DNA of 64,000 nt from Kalmusia sp. IMI 367209 (Eukaryota; Ascomycota; Dothideomycetes; Pleosporales; Didymosphaeriaceae). The position numbers were made by a program, and so were the translations under genes. The notes beneath the pieces were generated by a model that was not told the DNA's origin, did no database searches, and was given only the letters and a program-made list of their open reading frames with translations. Positions 57,009 through 64,000 of the stretch are shown one piece after another. How positions within the stretch are numbered: position 1 is the stretch's first letter; each line of letters begins with the position of its first letter. The stretch spans positions 310,001 through 374,000 of the forward strand of contig JAPEUQ010000011.1 in assembly GCA_027946365.1 (NCBI GenBank), in the 5' to 3' direction.

Positions 57009-57831
57009 TGTAATTAACAGCTTGCAGTAGTTCCTTTTAGGTTGGTAGTGAAGGTCTGATAGCTCATCAAAGAATGAAAAGCAAGTGCGTAGAGAAAAGC
57101 CAAGAGCAAGGGCTGCAAGTGGAAGGAGAGTGAGTTGATAGATCACACCGGAGCTTAAGCGAAGGTGAAGACAGGTAGTACTGCGATCCGAAACATCTAG
57201 TAACCGGTGTGTAGCCACAGCAGTGGTAACTTTGCACACATATCACCGGGATGTCTTAATGTTGCTGCCTTTCTTGTTGCTTGTAACAGAATATTGGTTG
57301 CCTTTTTGGATGTTTCATTCGCGGCGACTTCTGCCTTGCGCAGGGCTGTATATCTGCATATGCATGCTCATCCCTCACCTTGTGCTACCTTACAGCAACA
57401 CCCGGAGACTCACTCTTTATTAATATTGGTTGCCTTTTTGGATGCATCTTTCATGTTAACTTCTGCCTTACGCGGTGCCGCAAACCTACTTGCCCCTCTT
57501 TTTGTGCCACCTGCCACATCCGGGGATGCCTCTTGTTATCGAAATCTTGCAATTTCATTATCCACCATTCTTCGCAGGAGTAGCAGGTTACAAAGTACTA
57601 TAACTTATTGCAGTGCGAGGTTGACATGCAAGGCTTGACGTACGCAACGGAAATTGCATTGCTCAACATAGCTCTAGCGAGGCACAATGAATAATCTTAT
57701 CCATTTGGTCTTATTTCCATAGAACAATGTTTCATAATGCGTACTAAAGTTCATCAATCTCCTTAATTTTGTGCGATGGGTTTGTATTCTAGATTGTCAC
57801 GCTCCTTCTCAATAATCCATGACACCGTATT
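57009..57831. other. Intergenic with an imperfect direct duplication
   Basis: It lies between the SDR start and the second P450 stop. No gene recognised. It contains two diverged copies of a 130-bp element, listed separately. Confidence 0.5.
57290..57550. repeat. Imperfect direct repeat, period about 132 bp
   Basis: The block aatattggttgcctttttgg occurs at 57290 and again at 57422. Both copies continue with ttcat or ttcatg, then acttctgccttgcgcagggc versus acttctgccttacgcggtgc. The period is 132 bp, a multiple of three, so one plus-strand frame repeats ILVAFLDxSFxxTSALRxA. Confidence 0.75.
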
Positions 57832-59655
57832 TCACCCAAGTTTCGTCCTCGGTGAAAGCCTCACATTAAAATCATGCCCCTCTTTGATTGACATGATACC
57901 CAACACTGGCCTTCCTTCATCTGCTTGCGGAAAAGCCGGATTGCCCACCATTTCGACATCAAAGCGCCGCAAAAGCGTGGCTACAAAGGTTGTCACCGAG
58001 AACCTGGCCAAGAAGCGGCCACTACAGACCGTCTTGCCTGCGCCAAAGGGCCGCCAAGATGGGCTTCGCGACAGGTTACTCTTCTGCCATCGCTCAGGCC
58101 GGAAGGCGAGGGTGTCCTTGCCGAAGACTGTCTCGTCAAAATGGAGTAGTCGGTGTGGCACCAAAACGCGGTGACCCTTGCGCATCAACTTGTTGCCGAT
58201 GACGGTATCCTGGGTGATCAGCCGTACTGAGGCCGACCACCCAGAAAGTCTAAGTGTCTCATGCCAGATGGCATCGACTTGCGGGCAGTTGGACGGGTCT
58301 TGAATGTAGAAGGGATTGACTAGGTCGTCGCCGCTGAAGGCTGCCTCTGTCTCTTGACGATACGTGGGGATAAGAGAAGGGTTGTGAAGGAGGTAGGTTA
58401 TCATCCAGAAGATGGTCTTGCGGGTGTTGGTATTGATGCTATGCCACAATTAGCAAGTCAACCCAGCCGTCGCTGCACAGGGGACTCACGCAAAATAAAG
58501 ATGGAATACGAGGACCGCCAGGTTATCATCGTCGATTCCAAGCGATCGCATCTCGTCTTCCATGGCGTTGATAAGCCATGCAGTTCCGTCGCTCCTCTGG
58601 TCCCGGGGCATTTGAAAGTACTTCTTCAAGGAAGCGATGATGCGAGTTCTAGGGACTGACATGTCGCGGGACAGGAAACCAGGATACTGGTACAGCATCT
58701 TCCAGATGAGCTCATCAAACAGCAGAAAAGAATCCGGTAGCATAGGGTCAATCTGGTCGAGCTTTGCCCCAAAGTAGACGTGCTGGCCAAGTCGGACAAA
58801 GTAATCTGAGCACCACTGGTAAAGCGGAAGATCGATATGTGCCGAGCTTTGAGAGACCGCGTACCTGCACACCTTACGGAGACTATCCAAACTCAAATGG
58901 CGATCAATCCAGGCATGAACGTGCTGCTGAAGAAGAGTTAAATTGTCGCTTGGATAGAGCTGATGGACATGCATTCGTTGAGCCAGAACGCCTAGAGAAT
59001 CGCCCTGAGGGTTTGGAAAACCGGGTTTATCGATAGGTAAGGCAGAGTACATGGCTTCTATGACGCGCTCATCGCTACCATTTGTTCGCATGAGGGTCTG
59101 AACAAAGTCCTCGAAGGATAATGTCTCAGTGTTTTTGAATACCTCGGCAGAATGCTTCGCTTCCGTAACCACATAGAATGTCATACCAAAAACCGTCAAA
59201 GCGAACGGGTGTTTGTCGTTATGGAAGTTGTTCCTGATTTCTAGGGTGAGCAAATGATATGCAAGATCGCACCATTGTCAATTCTTACCGGGCTCTCGAG
59301 AGCAGACCGTTTGAGTCTTGGAAAAATGCTCTGGCATGACCTAGATGCGCGCTATTAGGGTCGAGTGCTTAATCTGGTAATGTCGTGACACTCACCTACA
59401 ACTGTAAGTGATATAGATTAGCTTTGCTAACAAATTCAGCTACTTGATTGATAACTTACACGGAATCCAGTATGGAAACTCCTTGGGACGCTCAGGGTGC
59501 AGATATGGGGATACGGTAAATCTCCAGACTCTCCATATGATCAATGCAAGCAGCAAGCAGGCTGCTGTTCGCACTAGAGTCAGATATCCAATATTTACCG
59601 AAGGTCGGACGAAGAGACTGTCGAAGGTAGACATGGCAATGCTGGGAAAGGACAT
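57832..59655 (-). CDS. Cytochrome P450 (CYP7/CYP8-like), with a 6-nt microexon
   Basis: Five exons plus order: 59655-59460, 59401-59396 (6 nt), 59340-59289, 59233-58490 and 58438-57832. Introns are 58, 55, 55 and 51 nt, with donors GTAAGT, GTGAGT, GTAAGA and GTGAGT and acceptors TTACAG, TCTAG, AATCAG and CATAG. Total 534 aa. The microexon ttgtag supplies the middle of IP-FVG-HARAFF, the expected P450 sequence after the N-terminal anchor (about residues 22-39). The I-helix FAINTNTRKTIFW (332-344) has Asn/Thr in place of the acid-alcohol pair, as in CYP7/CYP8 enzymes. The ExxR motif is ETLR (393-396), followed by RPERW and the heme loop FGAGKTVCSG with Cys about 471. Another ATG at 59634 is possible. 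It diverges from the BBE-like oxidase gene. Confidence 0.92.
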
Positions 59656-59751
59656 GACGGCAAGCAAGCTAAGCTTTGTCCAGCAGGGAAGCAATCTAAG
59701 TATATGGCAAAACAGGAGCCAGAAACAGAGCACTTCTTTCAATCTTACGCC

Positions 59752-59758
59752 TTATATA
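59752..59758 (-). promoter_or_regulatory. TATA box of second P450 gene
   Basis: On the minus strand TATATAA lies about 97-103 bp upstream of the ATG at 59655. Confidence 0.65.
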
Positions 59759-60192
59759 GATGCTCCTGATTACCCGGTATGCATCAAAGTCTTTAACGAT
59801 CGCATGGCTGAGCCTGCAGAAGGTGCTTATCAGCCACCAGGCAATCAAAATCATACCTGGTTTCGTCAACGAGCCAGGCCCCAGCATTCTCAAGGCGGAA
59901 TTGAAGAGCCCCTCACGGCATTCTCAAGCATTGTGTAATGACCTTGGAGCACGTCTGCGTAGGGCTGTCAGCCCAAAAGCCGGAGCGTTTGCCAGATACG
60001 TACAAGCTCCCTACAAGTCGATGGGGGCAGTGAATGTGATAGCCTCAAACTCCGTGCCTCCTAACCTTCGTCAAGTTTTCAATAAGATATATCAGAGTAA
60101 CCTAGGCTCGCTAATATTGTGGGAGGACTGAAGCTATCTTGCTATTTTTATCTCGGCGCCCTGTCAAGGTCGCCTGTTCAAGGTTACGACGC

Positions 60193-60200
60193 TATAAAAT
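60193..60200 (+). promoter_or_regulatory. TATA box of BBE-like oxidase gene
   Basis: TATAAAAT lies 64-71 bp upstream of the ATG at 60264. This supports that ATG, and the short first exon, as the real start. Confidence 0.7.
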
Positions 60201-60263
60201 ATCTGGCCCACTTTGAACAAGACCCTTGAAACACAAAGACGTTCTCAATATCTGGTATACAAT

Positions 60264-61823
60264 ATGGTCAACGTGTTGAGCGCAGGCAATACATGCGTAA
60301 GCCTACTCCGGTCCTTCCTGCTAGCAGACACTTTAACAAGATCCTAGTGCCAAGCTTTGTCCCTCTTGTTAAAGGACAAAGTCTCATTCCCAGGAGATCC
60401 AGCGTACATAGCATCGCTAGGCTCATATTTTTCACTACAACAGAGCACAGTTCAGCCTCTTTGCATTGTGTCGCCCGAGTCAGCTCAGGATGTCTCAACC
60501 GCAGTGAGCGCACTTACGAAGGTTAACGCAACAGCCACGAATCCGGTTCCAGGCTGCCACTTTGCTATCAGATCCGGTGGTTACACCTACTTCACGGGTG
60601 CGTCCAATATTCAAGGGGGAGTGACTATCGATCTAAGAGCTCTCAACGATATCGAACCAAACCAAGATGGGCCTAGTCTATTGGTGGGGGTGGGCGCCAC
60701 CTGGGGCATGGTTTACGCTCAGCTCGACAATTTCAATTTAAGCGTGGCTGGGGCAAGAGCTGCTAATGTAGGGGTAGGCGGCCTCACGATAGGTGGCGGC
60801 ATATCTTACTTCGGACCTCGTTACGGCTGGGCTTGCGACATGGTTACCAACTTTGAGGTCGTCCTCTACAACGGCTCCATCATCAATGCCAATGATGACG
60901 AGAATCCAGATCTGCTATGGGCTTTGCGAGGGGGGTCCGGTAATCTCGGAATCGTCACCCGCGTAAAGCTGCAGGCTTTCGAGCAGGAGCAAATCTGGGG
61001 AGGCGTCGTTCACCACACGTCGAGTAGCACCAACGAACAGGTTGCTTACCTTGCTGAATATAGCAATCCCGCTAATTACGATGAATTTTCCTCCTTGATC
61101 AGTACTTTTGCCTATTCAGGAGCCTACGGAGCAGCAGTCATTGTTAACAACATGGAGTACACCAAGGCGGTGGTTAATCCCCCAATCTTCCAGCCTTTGC
61201 TGAGTATCACATCGCTCAGCAGTACCATGCGTATCACCAACATGACGGACCTGTCAAGAGAAACGCAAAGGCTGCAGCTACCGGGTTCGCGGTATGTTCT
61301 CTTACTAGCGGCACGTAAGATGCAATCTAATTGGTGCTCTAGGGAGGCATCAGCCACGATTACCATCGAACCGACAGCGGAAGCAATCAATGCGACGGTG
61401 CAAGCTTGGAATGCCAGCGTTCCATCCATCCAAGAGGTTCCAGGTATTGTGTGGAGCATTGTCCTAGAACCCCTACCGCCTGCCATCTATGCCCGTCATG
61501 CTGAGACTAACGCGCTTGGACTTGCCGACAGGCAGGGACGGGGTTTAATGATAGTGATGCTGAGCATGACATGGTCCGATGCCGAGGACGATGATAAGAT
61601 TGAAACAGTGGCGAAGACATTGGTTGCAAACATTGAGGGGGACGTCAGACAATTGAACGCGCTGGATCGTTATGTGTACCTCAATTACGCGGCTGCCTGG
61701 CAGAAGCCGATTACGAGCTACGGACAGGCCAGTGTGGATAGGTTGGCCAATGTTCGAAGAGAGTACGACCCCCGAAAGGTATTTACCGACAACGTCCCAG
61801 GGGGTTTCAAGCTCCACGAGTGA
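60264..61823 (+). CDS. Berberine-bridge-enzyme-like FAD-linked oxidoreductase
   Basis: PCMH-type FAD oxidase of the BBE/GOOX group. Members oxidise sugars, alcohols or alkaloid and polyketide intermediates with O2. Two exons: 60264-60296 (33 nt) and 60348-61823. The 51-nt intron has donor GTAAGC and acceptor TCCTAG; phase 0 gives NTC-CQALSLLLKDKV. Total 502 aa. The FAD-binding domain shows PESAQDVSTAV, FAIRSGGYTYFTGASNIQGGVTIDL, VGVGATWGMVY, GLTIGGGISYFGPRYGWACD and RGGSGNLGIVTRV. The C-terminal BBE segment has YLNYAAAWQKPITSYG and NVRREYDPRKVF. At about residue 90 the usual flavin-linking His of (R/K)SGGH is Tyr. No signal peptide is seen, unlike secreted BBE relatives. A role in a biosynthetic pathway is inferred from its neighbours. 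Confidence 0.92.
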
Positions 61824-62431
61824 GGGTCATGAAATGAAGGAATGGTAACACAACGTCGGGCATCTAAAGCGCGAACCCATGCACATCTGACTCTGGTATT
61901 ATCCAATAGTATGCTCTAATTTTTGCTGTCGTACTTATTTGTTCCGATAAGGCTGACGTTGCCTCTCGTATTCAGCCCTGCCCTCGGATGCATTTTCGAT
62001 TTTGATCCCAGCGGATGTAGCCCTTACTAGACCGGCATTTGGCAGGCAAACTCTACCGACTACCCCAGCTGGTCCGGTCAACGCCCGAAGTAGTAATGAT
62101 TTGTACTTGGAGCTCGATGCCTGTTCCAAACCTATGCAAGCTCTATTCGCCTTCTTTTTCACAGCCGCTGTAGACTGCTGGAAGGATCCAGACTGACGAA
62201 TGGTCATCAAATGCAATTCAGAAACAGGTCTAGACTTTATCAAGAAGAAAATGCGAGCGATAGCAAACTATGCCCCAGCAGCTAGAGTATCGGCTCCCAG
62301 AATACTCATTGCAATATCATCACAGCCCTGCGCAGAATAGATAGAATACTCAGATACGAGCTTCGTCCATACAACATCAAAATCATTACACTGTATAGTT
62401 CCCAAGCTGGTCGGTCCCTTAATTGTTCATC
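61824..62431. other. Intergenic between BBE-like oxidase and third P450
   Basis: About 600 bp, no gene seen. It carries the promoter of the third P450; no clear TATA box. Confidence 0.4.
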
Positions 62432-64000
62432 ATGATCTTATCGCTGCTTCCAGCCTCGGTACTGGTTTACATCCTTTGGACTGTTATTTGTCTAGAGACG
62501 AACGTGCGTAAAGCTCGTGCTCTGAAAATACCTTTTGTGCGCATTCCATTCGACGTGAATAGCACTGTCTGGGTAATAGTTCAGCCATGGCTTTGGAAGA
62601 TTCTGGCTGGCGTGCCTCTCCCATGGAGCTCTTACCCAGACTTCGTCCGCTTCAGCCACCGGAACTGGCACTTCTTGGAGAAAAGTAGTCCTTCTGCACG
62701 CTTCGGATCCGTTTGGGCGCTCGTGTCACCTGGAGGGGTTCATCTTCACGTTTCTGATCCGGACGCTATTCAAGAAATCTTCTCAAGATGGCACGACTTT
62801 GTTCGACCAATCAAGAAATACCGTAAGTGTGACTCCTGGTTGTTGACCCATCTGATTTGTGATAGAGATGCTTGCCGTTTATGGCCCGTCTGTCTTTACC
62901 GTTGGGCTCGAAGACTGGCCCCGTCATCGCAAAGCCGTGGCAGCACCGTTCAACCGAGCCACTATGAATTTCGTGTGGGACGAATCTCTCCGTCAAACCC
63001 AGTACGTATATCGTCCAATTTTGGGTCCTGCTTCTAAGATTCAATGAAAACGGACTCACATCATTGAAGAGCATTGCTGCGATATTGGACCAGTAGACCC
63101 AAAGCCGTGATTCCGAGTATGCAGGAAGACTTGCGGACGCTCTCGCTCAACGTGCTCGCAGCGACAGCTTTTAGGGAGTCCTATGATTTCAAAGGCTCTA
63201 CAGAGTTGAAGGATAACAATGCGAGCGCGGAAACATATCGAGATGCCCTTTTCGTGGTACACAGGTACGCTATTCATCTCATGCTAGTGCCATACCGTTA
63301 CCTCACCGGACCTCTAATGCCTGAGCGACTGGCGAAGATTGGGCGTGCAGCCGCATCTCTCAAAGGCTTCATGCTGCAAATGATCGCCGACGAGACGACA
63401 GCACTCAGTGAAGGCAAAACAGGGTCCGGAGGTCTGATGACACCCCTCGTACGAGCTCTTGGTTCAGAATCGTCCACGCAAGTTAGTGATATGGGTAACG
63501 ATCATAAACCCAAGAGAGGGGGTCTGTCAGTAGACGAAATACTCGGTAACATTTTCGTTATCAACTTCGCGGGCCACGATACCACTGCCATCACGCTAGC
63601 ATTCGCAATCATGCTCCTTGCCGCGAATCCTGAAGTTCAGGATTGGCTCCACGAAGAGATTGTCACCATCACCCAGGGCAGACCCACTGAGGAATGGAAC
63701 TATGCCTTGTGCGAACGTTTGAAGCGTTGCCACGCCGTGTTTCTCGAGACGTTGCGACTGTACGCGCCGATCACAGGATTGCCTAAGATAACACCCAAGA
63801 CCGAGCAAACATTGCGGGTCGGCAACCAGGTGCTAGCAATTCCTCCGGGAACCGAGACCTTTCCCATGCTTTTGGGAATTCAGACCGATCTGAGGTATTG
63901 GGAAGATCCACTCGTGTGGAAGCCATCGCGCTGGATTCTGCGTCCCGAGACCGCTCCTTGGGTCATCGAAGAAGAGTTGTTTGTCCCTCAAAAGGGGACA
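62432..64000 (+). CDS. Cytochrome P450, third, cut off by the window end
   Basis: Exons 62432-62822, 62866-63001 and 63070 to beyond 64000. Introns are 43 and 68 nt, with donors GTAAGT and GTACGT and acceptors TGATAG and TTGAAG. The first 486 residues are in the window. An N-terminal membrane anchor (about residues 2-22) is followed by GLEDWPRHRKAVAAPFN, the C-helix WxxxR region. The I-helix FAGHDTT (342-348) is canonical. ExxR is ETLR (402-405), and WKPSRW is the PERF-type segment. The heme loop with its Cys lies beyond base 64000, so I cannot confirm it is intact. The sequence is unrelated in detail to the other two P450s here. It is the last visible member of the oxidoreductase group. Confidence 0.88.

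Larger units (their letters stand above)
59656..60263. promoter_or_regulatory. Shared divergent promoter of second P450 and BBE-like oxidase
   Basis: 608 bp between two start codons on opposite strands. TATA boxes lie at both ends. A plus-strand ORF (59760-60131) covers it but has no recognised domain. Confidence 0.65.

Noticed and set aside
57207..57638. 143-codon ORF over the direct repeat
   Set aside because: The repeat explains its open frame; no start context or domain, so recorded as a repeat.
59444..60131. Plus-strand ORFs over the divergent promoter and first exon of the second P450
   Set aside because: They overlap the P450 anchor exon and promoter; no family resemblance.
1..64000. 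CRISPR arrays, rRNA, tRNA clusters, intact transposons
   Set aside because: No regularly spaced repeats, no rRNA-like sequence, no transposase, reverse transcriptase or integrase motif recognised; consistent with a eukaryotic chromosome.

Overview
This is a window of nuclear chromosome from a filamentous ascomycete (Pezizomycotina). The class is probably Dothideomycetes, but that is inferred from gene style and not proven. The evidence is the intron structure: most introns are 48-70 nt with GTAAGT-like donors, CTAAC/CTAAT-like branch sites and YAG acceptors. The gene set (NUR1, VIB-1/XprG, fungal-type CBS, NPC2-like) and the long gene-poor stretches fit the same picture. Gene models were assembled by joining reading frames across introns by eye. 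Splice phases and total lengths were checked arithmetically for every multi-exon model reported as intact, but nothing was aligned to a database.

Layout. (1) 0.3-14.6 kb holds housekeeping and regulatory genes: a CocE/NonD-type hydrolase (+), cystathionine beta-synthase (-), SRP receptor beta (-) and an Ndt80-fold regulator of the VIB-1/XprG type (-). The last is spliced from a predicted 10-nt first coding exon. (2) 14.6-24.1 kb is a 9.5-kb gene-free stretch. Its first 4 kb is GC-rich with CTG, GGT, GA and GCGA repeats, and its many long ORFs look like composition artefacts. (3) 24.1-29.4 kb is an accessory block that becomes AT-rich. It has one apparently intact three-exon gene of a fungal family of unknown function and two heavily decayed genes. 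Their stops are all of the kind made by C-to-T change, which suggests RIP-like mutation. (4) 29.6-33.0 kb returns to housekeeping: NUR1 (-), V-ATPase subunit F (+) and an NPC2-like sterol/lipid carrier (-). (5) 33-45.5 kb is gene-poor, with a small dsRNA-binding-domain protein (-) whose locus carries near-perfect hairpins, and a conserved fungal protein of unknown function (-). (6) 45.5-64 kb is rich in oxidoreductases: a P450 (-), an FAD monooxygenase (+), an NTF2-like small protein (+), an NmrA-like protein (+), a DUF1772/anthrone-oxygenase-like membrane protein (-), an SDR (-), a CYP7/CYP8-like P450 with a 6-nt microexon (-), a BBE-like FAD oxidase (+) and a third P450 (+) cut by the window end.

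The right-hand 10 kb has the tailoring-enzyme content of a secondary-metabolite cluster: SDR, two P450s, FAD oxidase, DUF1772 protein and NmrA-like protein. No polyketide synthase, NRPS, terpene synthase or cluster regulator is inside the window, so any backbone gene would lie beyond base 64000. The most noteworthy items are the 6-nt microexon, the hairpins in the dsRNA-binding-protein gene, the decayed genes beside an intact accessory gene, and a BBE-like enzyme with Tyr at the usual flavin-linking His position.
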